This document shows positions 43,601 to 50,021 of a DNA stretch of 64,000 nt, one piece after another. The translations under genes and the position numbers were made by a program. The notes below the pieces were generated by a model. That model worked only from the letters and a program-made list of their open reading frames with translations, was not told the DNA's origin and searched no databases. The stretch is from Solirubrobacter taibaiensis (GTDB lineage: Bacteria > Actinomycetota > Thermoleophilia > Solirubrobacterales > Solirubrobacteraceae): NCBI GenBank assembly GCA_027587225.1, contig JAPDDQ010000022.1, forward strand, positions 1 to 64,000, written 5' to 3'. Every line of letters starts with the position of its first letter. Position 1 is the stretch's first letter.

Positions 43601-43784
43601 CGAGATCCGTCGCGAGCGTGCTGAGTTGATCGAGCGCGGCCTTGACCGCGGGATTGCGCGCGGCCTCGGGCTCGCCCACGAGCGAGAGCAGGAGCGCCCA
43701 CCGGTCCGCTGAGCCGGCAGCGGCCACCAGGGGTTCGAGCAGGCGTGCGAGTTCCTGCCTCAGGGAGGTTGCAAGTGTGGTCAT
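40674..43784 (-). CDS. DUF6603-like large protein, first gene of operon
   Basis: 1036 aa from ATG 43784. An N-terminal helical part (residues 1-190) is followed by long runs of alternating beta strands (about 250-900) matching DUF6603 as I know it (EVHLTFERIGARAVGIIATRPGFSLLVLV, GMGFRLVGAGGLLGINRTVAVERL, VWGSPVLITIDLALALELP). Long continuous beta segments suggest a groove- or barrel-like structure that could bind lipids or hydrophobic surfaces. No signal or TM. Upstream DNA is C-rich on the coding strand, without a Shine-Dalgarno, so the start is the least certain part. Confidence 0.78.
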   Translation of the reverse strand: MTTLATSLRQELARLLEPLVAAAGSADRWALLLSLVGEPEAARNPAVKAALDQLSTLATDLDDLDLDSWDGLQAILAKGRESYASVRQLSQISGAPADLGPELAEQLTAIYLRRHRARIFRAAALLTLVDPAQPREGATPWLADDLRPERVKQLLDDPWGTLEAAYLPNGLATAADAYAAGEQLFPALEAVLNEFGLSVSLDLRSLRAAVTPAPDVDEGDHGHPEYVAPEDEPPPAPPGDLTPYFKLTQSRFEARLLDAVTLSIAASSPEHPGGLAGLIVELTGALNQTKTTGPWTLALTSQGTLPKLVAGPSGLKLAGPARPAASAKLTASRAGVLRLGSSDGTRVELEGLQAAVELTSAPSAALSAKADKGRLVITPGDGDGFLRHVLPEDGLTVDFAAGVSLSSSRGFEISGGVGLDATLPGNVKLSPQGVTAGLSAQLGPVAVDIDGVGVSTAFTPTPGNLGVANVEIGFKGPDRVGLSIDSGPVTGGGYLAHDPVKGEYLGEVHLTFERIGARAVGIIATRPGFSLLVLVAAEFPPIELGMGFRLVGAGGLLGINRTVAVERLRAGLKTGALGAVLTPPDADQSVAEKVNALAQLFPPAAGRHVFAPTARIVWGSPVLITIDLALALELPSPVRLVALGRIKAVLPNPDNPIVKLQLDALGVIDFDRREAAVDATLSDSRLAQFVLTGDMALRMNWGSNSSFLLAVGGFHPRFAAPAGFPALERVAVALASGNNPKLRLEAYLAITSNTVQFGARVDLAAKAGSFSIAGFLSFDALLTLAPLGFVVDIAAKLAVKAGSKTLFSISLELTLSGPRPWRARGRASFSILFFDVSFSFDVTIGDAAQPALPPPVDVAPLVREALTDPRAWTAQLPGPAVVSLRAIEPGPAILAHPLATLNVRQRVAPLERTLERFGASVPSGAKKFRITTATVGGVRTTLTPLQDRFAPAQFTNLSDDRKLSAPSFEDMPSGAALGADGFITGTAVAVALVYEQQVVPAAGVTAPAAQKLPMPGDVFMTLTQPTSEPEPAFALR

Positions 43785-43790
43785 TCGAGG

Positions 43791-43869
43791 GGAGCGGGCC
43801 CGTGGCAAGCACGCCGAAGGCCGGGGAGACGCTGGGGAGTACGACGATACTCCCGGCCGGACCCGCTCC
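43791..43869. promoter_or_regulatory. Inverted repeats in the promoter region of the DUF6603 operon
   Basis: GGAGCGGGCCCG (43791-43802) and CGGACCCGCTCC (43858-43869) are complementary at 11 of 12 positions, and GGGAGTA-cgacga-TACTCCC (43835-43854) sits between them. They lie within the 179-base spacer shared with the divergent TIR gene and could be repressor sites or an mRNA 5' hairpin. Confidence 0.4.
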
Positions 43870-43963
43870 GCGCAATCGGGGACCTACCCCGAAGTTTTCA
43901 TGCGATCAACCCCGAGGGACGCGGAAAGGCCACTTGTCCGGGCCAGGCGCAAGACTTCGTCGA

Positions 43964-45718
43964 ATGCGCTCTGCCGCAGATCTCGTCGTGTTCCTCTCAG
44001 GCCTTCTCGCCCCAGGGGCGGACCCAGTTCGAGGTGACGCGACGAACAGTGGTGAGCAGCTGTATCAGTTGGCCGTAGCCGATCAGGAGCTCGAGGCGTC
44101 AGAGCATGGCCGCGGTCTCCTGGCGCGCCTGCTCGCGGAACTCCACGACGACAAATGGGTCGCCTTCGACTACGACCGATGGCCCGGCGACGATGTGGTT
44201 CCCAAGGCATATGCGTTCACCACACAGCACCTGCAGCGTGCCCGCCGAATCCGCCTGACTCCCGACGGCTGGCGGGCCATCGGAGGTCTACCCGCCTCGC
44301 CGGCTGTTGCTGCTGGGCGGTCTTCGGTCACGGCATCTAGCGTGCCTTCGCCTGCTCTTGACTTGGACGTCTTCATCTCTCATGCGAGAGAGGACAAGGA
44401 CACCGTTGCCCGTCCCCTCGCCCAGGAATTGGAGCGTCGCGGCTGGCGGGTCTGGTTCGACGAGTCGGAGCTCACGGTCGGTGACGGCCTGCGCCGGACG
44501 ATCGACGACGGTCTGTCTCGTTCGAGATTCGGCGTGGTTGTTCTCAGCCCAGCGTTCTTCTCGAAGGACTGGCCCCAGCGCGAGTTGGATGGTCTCGTCG
44601 CGCGGGAAGTCGAAGGACGCAAGGTGGTGCTCCCGGTCTGGCACGGGGTCGACGCCGCGTACGTCACGCGGTACTCCCCGACGCTGGCCGACAAGATGGC
44701 CGCTTCATCCGCAGTGGGTGTAGTCGCTTTGGCTGAGGACATCGAACGTGCGCTGGTGAAAGGCGAGACCCCCCGCGATCCCGGTGATTCAGCCGCTTCG
44801 ACGTTCACGCCGCAACCCCAGACAAGCGCCGCGAATCCGGTCATGTCGGCGATCATGGCGCAGAACCCTGCGGCGCTGCGGGAAGTGCTCCGAGCCGAGA
44901 TGGCGGCGTACGGAACGTCGCTCCAAACGCTCGTCTCTGGGCGTCATCGGGAACACCCGAACGCAGAGGTCACACGGCCGCTGATGGCGCAGCTGATGCC
45001 AGCAACTGAACGTCTCGCGACGATGCTTCTCCCACTTGTCGAGCATGATCCGGTCCTCTTCGACCGCGAGTTGCGGTCGATTGCGGGGCGCCTGATGCGA
45101 GGCGATCACGACGGCTATGCGTTCTGGTCCGATCTGCCTCGTGCTTCGGTTTGGTGGCTGACTCACGTGTTGGGCGCGTACGCACTGCGCCGAGAGGCGT
45201 TCGGCGCGATCCGCTCGCTCCTGGCGACGCAGGTGGTGTCGCGCGGAAATCGCGTCACGTCGATCGCGGGCAACTTCAGCTCTGATGCGCTGTCCGCGGT
45301 TGCGGCGGCACTCGGCCCGGAAGCTCCAAAAGGCCAGCAGTGGAAAGCGCCGGAATGGCGGTTCCTGGTCACGTCGGTTTCGGACAGTGCAGCGCTCCGG
45401 TCGGCGTGGCCTGAGTTGTTTGAGTTCGACAATGACCCGCGGCGGGCGCTCGCTGAGTGGAGCTTCATTCAGTGCCTCGGCCTCGGCCTGCAAGGTCAGG
45501 GGACGGTTGCCTGGTGGGCTCTCGGCCCGCAGGCCATCGACTTGGCGGCTCGCCTTCACCGGGACCGGGCGCTGAGGCAGCGCTTGGCGGTCGAGGCCTT
45601 CGACATAACGCTCGACGACCTCGACACTCGCGCTAATGAGGCACTTGGACATTCGGGAAGAATCCAGGGGTCCCTCGATGACGACGCGGCGCGCATGTAC
45701 CTGACCGGCACCTATTGA
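43964..45718 (+). CDS. TIR-domain protein, probable NADase-type immune or signalling effector
   Basis: 584 aa from ATG 43964. Residues 1-110 hold a winged-helix-like domain (ELHDDKWVAFDYDRWPGDDV, RIRLTPDGWRAIGG). Residues 132-265 are a TIR domain: LDLDVFISHAREDKDTVARP, RGWRVWFDESELTVGDGLRR, VVVLSPAFFSKDWPQRELDG; Glu207 in WPQRE is at the position of the catalytic NADase glutamate. The 320-residue C-terminal part is unrecognised, helical, no NB-ARC motif. Base composition is lower in GC than the neighbours (33 G/C in the 60 bases from 45001), suggesting transfer. Bacterial TIR proteins often abort phage infection by NAD loss. Confidence 0.82.
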   Translation: MRSAADLVVFLSGLLAPGADPVRGDATNSGEQLYQLAVADQELEASEHGRGLLARLLAELHDDKWVAFDYDRWPGDDVVPKAYAFTTQHLQRARRIRLTPDGWRAIGGLPASPAVAAGRSSVTASSVPSPALDLDVFISHAREDKDTVARPLAQELERRGWRVWFDESELTVGDGLRRTIDDGLSRSRFGVVVLSPAFFSKDWPQRELDGLVAREVEGRKVVLPVWHGVDAAYVTRYSPTLADKMAASSAVGVVALAEDIERALVKGETPRDPGDSAASTFTPQPQTSAANPVMSAIMAQNPAALREVLRAEMAAYGTSLQTLVSGRHREHPNAEVTRPLMAQLMPATERLATMLLPLVEHDPVLFDRELRSIAGRLMRGDHDGYAFWSDLPRASVWWLTHVLGAYALRREAFGAIRSLLATQVVSRGNRVTSIAGNFSSDALSAVAAALGPEAPKGQQWKAPEWRFLVTSVSDSAALRSAWPELFEFDNDPRRALAEWSFIQCLGLGLQGQGTVAWWALGPQAIDLAARLHRDRALRQRLAVEAFDITLDDLDTRANEALGHSGRIQGSLDDDAARMYLTGTY

Positions 45719-45734
45719 GCCTTGCCTTCTGCAC

Positions 45735-46370
45735 CTAGGACTTCGTCCCCGAGGGGCTGACGATCACCGTGGTGCCGGGGGGCAGCAGCTCGTAGATCTC
45801 GCGCGCGAAGCCTTCAGGCACACGCACGCAGCCGTGGCTGGCGTTCGCGACGCTCGTGGTGCCCGCGTGGAACGCGACGCCGTCGCTGGTGAAGTAGCTC
45901 GCGTACGGCAGCCAGACCTTGTACGGCACCGACCACGAGCGCTTCTCCTTGCGCCCGATCTTGAACGTGCCGGTCGGCGTGTCGTAGCCCTTCATGCCGG
46001 TGGAGACGGAGTAGATCCGCTCGACCTGGCCCGCGGCGGCGACGACCAGGAGCTGGCGCTCGAGGTCGACCTCGACGTGGCGGGCCTTGCGGGTGCTGAC
46101 GGCCTGGACCGTCGCCGGGGACTTCAGCGCGGCGCGGGTCTTCGCGCCGGCGACGCCGTCGGGGGTGAGGCCGTTGGCCTTCTGGAAGGCCTGGACGGCG
46201 GCCTTCGTGGACGCGCCGGGGCAGCCGTCGACGCCGCCGGTGGGATAGTGCAGCTCGGTGAGGCGCTCCTGGAGGGCAGTGGTCTTCGTGTCGCAGCGCG
46301 GTGCGGCGACGGCCGAAGCGGGAAGGGCGAGCATCACAGCGGCGAGTGCCGCCAGAATCAACGTCTTCAT
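45735..46370 (-). CDS. Secreted L,D-transpeptidase with peptidoglycan-binding domain
   Basis: 211 aa. Signal peptide (LILAALAAVMLALPASAVA). Residues 32-82 are a PG_binding_1 domain (ALQERLTELHYPTGGVDGCPG, AVQAFQKANGLTPDGVAGAKT). Residues 95-208 are a YkuD domain with HAGTTSVANASHGCVRVP carrying the catalytic Cys and the SHGCVR motif. Acts outside the membrane, making 3-3 cross-links or attaching proteins. Its start codon is 8 bases from a CGTC element of the symmetric divergent promoter and lacks a Shine-Dalgarno, consistent with a leaderless mRNA controlled by the neighbouring sigma factor. Confidence 0.93.
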   Translation of the reverse strand: MKTLILAALAAVMLALPASAVAAPRCDTKTTALQERLTELHYPTGGVDGCPGASTKAAVQAFQKANGLTPDGVAGAKTRAALKSPATVQAVSTRKARHVEVDLERQLLVVAAAGQVERIYSVSTGMKGYDTPTGTFKIGRKEKRSWSVPYKVWLPYASYFTSDGVAFHAGTTSVANASHGCVRVPEGFAREIYELLPPGTTVIVSPSGTKS

Positions 46371-46378
46371 GACCGTTG

Positions 46379-46437
46379 GACGAACGGGCCCGCCAATTCC
46401 TTCACGGGCCGTGAAGAACTGCCCGATCCCGTTCGTC
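46379..46437. promoter_or_regulatory. Symmetric divergent promoter between L,D-transpeptidase and ECF sigma genes
   Basis: The spacer is built around a 15-bp palindrome TTCACGG-g-CCGTGAA (46401-46415, centre 46408). GACGAACGGG (46379-46388) and CCCGTTCGTC (46428-46437) are exact inverted copies placed at identical distances on each side, each ending 8-9 bases from an ATG. GGAATT (minus) and GAACTG (plus) lie upstream of each CGTC as possible -35 elements. The CGTC motif is typical of ECF -10 elements. Both start codons lack a ribosome-binding site, suggesting leaderless transcripts. Confidence 0.65.
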
Positions 46438-46446
46438 TAACCCTCG

Positions 46447-47025
46447 ATGCTGCTGATCTTCATCACCGTCGTCGCCCCGCCGGTGCGCGGCGAGCGCCGG
46501 CTCATCAAGCGCGCGAAGGGCGGCGACGTCGCGGCCTTCGAGGAGCTGCTGGCGGCCAACGGACCCGCGATGCGCCGCCTGGCGTACTCGATGCTCGGCA
46601 GCGAGGCGGCGATGGACGACGTGCTCCAAACCGCGTACGTGCGCGCGTTCCGCGCACTCCCGAAGTTCGACGGCCGCTCGAGCTTCGGCACCTGGCTGCA
46701 CCGGATCGTCGCCAACGCGGCGGTCGACGAGCTGCGCCGGATCGCCCGCCGCGGTGAGGTCGACCTCGAGGCGCTCGAAGGCCGGGCGGCGGCGAGCAGC
46801 CCCGACATCGCGAGCGCCACCGACACCCGGCTGGACCTCGCGAACGCGCTCGCGGGCCTGCCCGCCGACCTGCGGATCGTCGTGCTGATGGTCGACGCCG
46901 AGGGCTACAGCTACGACGAGGTTGCGGAGGTCGTCGGGATCCCGCCCGGCACTGTCGCCTCGCGCCTGAGTCGCGCCCGCGCGGCCCTGCGTCCCGCGCT
47001 GGAAGCCCGATCGGAGGCCGCATGA
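46447..47025 (+). CDS. ECF-type RNA polymerase sigma factor
   Basis: 192 aa from ATG 46447. Sigma2 (residues 20-90: AKGGDVAAFEELLAANGPAM, DVLQTAYVRAFRALPKFDG, FGTWLHRIVANAAVDELRR) and sigma4 (125-185: LAGLPADLRIVVLMVDAEGY, YDEVAEVVGIPPGTVASRLSR). Co-translated by ATGA with a membrane anti-sigma factor. Likely responds to cell-envelope stress, since the divergent promoter serves a peptidoglycan transpeptidase. Confidence 0.93.
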   Translation: MLLIFITVVAPPVRGERRLIKRAKGGDVAAFEELLAANGPAMRRLAYSMLGSEAAMDDVLQTAYVRAFRALPKFDGRSSFGTWLHRIVANAAVDELRRIARRGEVDLEALEGRAAASSPDIASATDTRLDLANALAGLPADLRIVVLMVDAEGYSYDEVAEVVGIPPGTVASRLSRARAALRPALEARSEAA

Positions 47026-48350
47026 CCGAGCGCGACGAAGAGCTCGGCCGCGCCCTGCGCGAGCTGCGTGCGCCCCCGCACGGCGAGGGCTTCGAGGACC
47101 GCCTCCACACGCTGCTCGAAGACGAGTCCGAGCGCCGGCGTGCCAATTCTAAAGAGGGACTGTCCCTCTTTAGGAAACCCTTCCCGGCGCTGGTCGGCGC
47201 GGCCGCGCTCGCGGCGGCGATCGTGCTCGTGATCGCGCTCGTCCCCGGCAGCCGTGACCCCGGGATCGGCCCGCAGCAGGCCCAGGCCGCCCAGGTCGTG
47301 GATCGGGCCCGGGCCGCGCTCGCCGGCGCCCGTTCCCTGCGCGCCACGCTCGTCGTGCGCGAGCGGCTGAACGAGCAGGAGCCGATGACGACCGAGCGCC
47401 TGCGCGTCGCGATGACCGCCCGCGGCGATCTGCGCGTGCTCGGCTCCGGCCAGGACGGCAACTTCTACTACTCCGCGCGCACCGGGCGCGAGGTCCAGCT
47501 CGACCTTCCGTACGACCCCGGCGCGTTCGTCACCGAGGGTGTGGCCCCGGGCGCGCCGGACGGGTTGATCGGCGATCGGCGGCTCGGCCTGCAGCAGGCC
47601 GCGGTCACCCGCGCGCTCGCGGCCGCCCGCTCCGGCGACGTGCGCGAGGAGCAGATCAACGGCCGCGCGGCGTACGTCCTGCGCGCGGTGATCCCGGTCA
47701 ACAAGCTCGGCTTCAGCGGCAACCGCCTGGTCGTCGTGGTCGACCGCGAGTCCGGGTTCCCGCTCTCCGTCCGCGAGGAACTGGACGGCGCGCTCGTCCG
47801 CGGCTTCGCGCTCCAGGACCTGGAGCTCGACCCGTCGATCTCCCAGCGGGCGTTCGCGCCGAACTTCCCCGACACCGCGACGGTCGTGAACGAGGGCTTC
47901 GTCACCGTGCCGTTCGCGGAGGCCGCGCAGGGCGTCGACTACGCGCCGCTCGCGCCCGGCTCACTCCCGCGCGGCTACGAACGCGCCGAGACGCGGATCG
48001 CGGACACCACGCCCTCACCCACCGGCAACGAGGCGATGAACCCGCCGTCGGAGGACGTCGTCAGCACCGCCTACCGCAGCGGGCTGGACCGGATCATCGT
48101 CAGCACGCGGCGCACGGGCGAGGATCCCGCGGCCTGGCAGGACCCGATCGCGTCCGGCGAGGGCAACCTCGTCGAGCCCGAACGCGTGCGGCTGACCGCG
48201 GGCGCGCTGCGCGGCGCCACCGCCGGCGTCGTGATCGACCCGCGCGTCGAACCGCACCTGTACGTCGTCACCGACGAGCTGGTCGTGACCATCACCGGCC
48301 CGCTCACGCGCGAGCAGCTGCTCGCGGCGGCGAACTCACTCGGCGGTTAG
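47022..48350 (+). CDS. Membrane-bound anti-sigma factor with extracytoplasmic RseB/LolA-like domain
   Basis: 442 aa. Residues 1-48 are a cytoplasmic helical sigma-binding part (DEELGRALRELRAPPHGEGF, no HX3CX2C zinc motif); one membrane helix near 58-78 (ALVGAAALAAAIVLVIALV); then a large external beta domain (LRATLVVRERLNEQEPMTTE, YYSARTGREVQLDLPY, RLVVVVDRESGFPLSVREEL) and a second ~100-residue module. The 25-bp palindrome 47149-47173 lies in the coding sequence between helix and membrane segment and encodes SKEGLSLF. Sequesters the ECF factor until envelope stress. Confidence 0.85.
   Translation: MTERDEELGRALRELRAPPHGEGFEDRLHTLLEDESERRRANSKEGLSLFRKPFPALVGAAALAAAIVLVIALVPGSRDPGIGPQQAQAAQVVDRARAALAGARSLRATLVVRERLNEQEPMTTERLRVAMTARGDLRVLGSGQDGNFYYSARTGREVQLDLPYDPGAFVTEGVAPGAPDGLIGDRRLGLQQAAVTRALAAARSGDVREEQINGRAAYVLRAVIPVNKLGFSGNRLVVVVDRESGFPLSVREELDGALVRGFALQDLELDPSISQRAFAPNFPDTATVVNEGFVTVPFAEAAQGVDYAPLAPGSLPRGYERAETRIADTTPSPTGNEAMNPPSEDVVSTAYRSGLDRIIVSTRRTGEDPAAWQDPIASGEGNLVEPERVRLTAGALRGATAGVVIDPRVEPHLYVVTDELVVTITGPLTREQLLAAANSLGG
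47149..47173. repeat. 25-bp perfect palindrome inside the anti-sigma gene
   Basis: Arms CTAAAGAGGGAC and GTCCCTCTTTAG around a central T. It shares its form (TAAAG, G-run, central T, C-run, CTTTA) with the 17736-17756 palindrome. It is in frame and adds about eight residues in the juxtamembrane linker of the anti-sigma factor. Confidence 0.8.
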
Positions 48351-48360
48351 GCTCCGGCTC

Positions 48361-49362
48361 GTGCCCGGATTCCGCATGCCGCCCGAGTGGGCGCCGCACA
48401 CTCGCACGTGGATGGCGTGGCCGTCCTCCGGCTACCTGCTTGGGGACGAGCCGGAGGAGGCGCGGACGACGTGGGCGGCGGTCGCGCACGCCGTGCTCGA
48501 GTTCGAGCCGGTGACGATGGTCGTCGACCCGGTGGCGCTCCCCGACGCGCAGCGGCACCTGGATCCGCGCGTCGAGCTGGTGCAGGCGCAGCTCGACGAC
48601 GCCTGGATGCGGGACATCGGCCCGACGTTCGTGCTGGATGACGACGGCGTGCTGGGTGCCGTGGACTGGGTGTTCAACGGCTGGGGCGCGCAGGCCTGGG
48701 CGAGCTGGGGGCACGACGCGAAGATCGCCGCCACCGTCGCCGGGCACGCCGGGGCCACGCTGATCTCCTCACCGCTGGTCAACGAGGGCGGCGGGATCCA
48801 CGTCGACGGGGCGGGCACGGTGCTGATCACCCGCACCGTGCAGCTCGACGGGGGCCGCAACCCGGACTGGGACGAGGCCAAGGTGGAGGCGGAGCTCGCG
48901 CGCACGATCGGCGCCGAGCGCGTGATCTGGCTCGAGCGTGGGCTCACGCGCGACTACGACGAGTTCGGCACACGCGGGCACGTGGACATCGTCGCCACCT
49001 TCGCTGCGCCCGGCACCGTGCTCGTCCACCGCCAAGACGACCCCGCGCATCCGGACTTCGAGGTCACGCGCGGGATCGCCGAGCAGCTGCGCAACGCGGA
49101 CCTGATGGTGATCGACGTGCCCGCCCCGCGCGCGACGCACGACGAGCACGGCCCGGTCGATTACAGCTACATCAACCACACGCTCGTCAACGGCGGCGTG
49201 ATCCTGTGCGGCTTCGGCGAAGAGGAAGCCGACACGCGCGCGGCGCAGATCATGGCCGAGGCCTACCCGGGCCGGCGCGTCGTGGTCGTGGACGCGCGGC
49301 CGCTGTTCGCCCGCGGCGGCGGCATCCACTGCATCACCCAACAGCAGCCCGAGGCCGCCTGA
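48361..49362 (+). CDS. aguA: Agmatine deiminase (peptidyl-arginine deiminase family)
   Basis: 333 aa from GTG 48361. Motifs of the family: MPPEWAPHTRTWMAWPSSGY at the start, AWMRDIGPTFV (the Trp-Met-Arg-Asp site), NEGGGIHVDGAGTVLIT, GHVDIVATF and the catalytic Cys in GGGIHCITQQQP near the C-terminus. Converts agmatine to N-carbamoylputrescine and ammonia. Its stop overlaps the ATG of the urease-like gene (TGATG), so the two are translationally coupled. Confidence 0.88.
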   Translation: MPGFRMPPEWAPHTRTWMAWPSSGYLLGDEPEEARTTWAAVAHAVLEFEPVTMVVDPVALPDAQRHLDPRVELVQAQLDDAWMRDIGPTFVLDDDGVLGAVDWVFNGWGAQAWASWGHDAKIAATVAGHAGATLISSPLVNEGGGIHVDGAGTVLITRTVQLDGGRNPDWDEAKVEAELARTIGAERVIWLERGLTRDYDEFGTRGHVDIVATFAAPGTVLVHRQDDPAHPDFEVTRGIAEQLRNADLMVIDVPAPRATHDEHGPVDYSYINHTLVNGGVILCGFGEEEADTRAAQIMAEAYPGRRVVVVDARPLFARGGGIHCITQQQPEAA

Positions 49363-50021
49363 TGCGCCTGCTGCCCAGCGAAGAGACCCGGCTGCTGTTG
49401 TTCCTGGCCGCCGAGCTCGCCCGCAAGCGGCGCGACCGCGGCCTCGCTCTCACCCAGGCCGAGGCGACCGCGTTGATCGCCGACGAGGTGTGCGAGGCCG
49501 CGCGCGACGGGCGCTCCTACGCCGAGGTCGAGGCGTTCGGCTACACCGTGCTGGGTGAGAGTGACGTGCTCGAGGGCGTCGCGGAGGCGGTGCCCAAGAT
49601 CGAGGTCGAGCCGCTGTTCGCCGACGGTCACCGGCTCGTGGTGCTGCACGACCCGATCCGGCGCGACGGGCCCCGGGTCGCCGAGCCGGTCGAGCCCGAG
49701 TGGCTGGGGGACGGTGTCGCGCTCGAGGTCGTCAACGAGGGCGAGGTCCCGGTCGGCGTCACGTCGCACTTCCACTTCTTCGAGACCAACCGCACGCTGC
49801 GCTTCGACCGCGCGGCGGCGTGGGGCCTGCGGCTGGCGATCGCGCCCGGCGCGAAGGTCGTGTTCAACCCGGCGGAGCCGCTGACCGTGCGGCTCGTCCC
49901 GATCGCGGGCGCGCGGATCGTGCGCGGGCACGGCGGGCTCGTGGACGGCCCGCTCGACGCGGACGGCGCGCTGGACGAGGCCCTGGCGCTCGCCCGCATG
50001 CGGGGGTACCGCGGTGCCTGA
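49362..50021 (+). CDS. ureAB: Urease gamma/beta subunit fusion
   Basis: 219 aa from ATG 49362. Residues 1-100 are the gamma subunit (LLPSEETRLLLFLAAELARK, ALIADEVCEAARDGRSYAEV); residues 105-205 the beta subunit (ALEVVNEGEVPVGVTSHFHFFETNRTLRFDRAAAWG, FNPAEPLTVRLVPIAG). A fused UreAB occurs in some bacteria. Forms the structural core with the alpha subunit. Overlaps the alpha gene by 8 bp. No ureD, E, F or G gene lies next to it in the window. Confidence 0.9.
   Translation: MRLLPSEETRLLLFLAAELARKRRDRGLALTQAEATALIADEVCEAARDGRSYAEVEAFGYTVLGESDVLEGVAEAVPKIEVEPLFADGHRLVVLHDPIRRDGPRVAEPVEPEWLGDGVALEVVNEGEVPVGVTSHFHFFETNRTLRFDRAAAWGLRLAIAPGAKVVFNPAEPLTVRLVPIAGARIVRGHGGLVDGPLDADGALDEALALARMRGYRGA

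Noticed and set aside
29341..43784. Prophage tail or contractile injection system for the giant operon
   Set aside because: No sheath, tube, baseplate, tape-measure with TM segments, terminase or AAA+ gene is recognisable; the possibility is left open only as inference.
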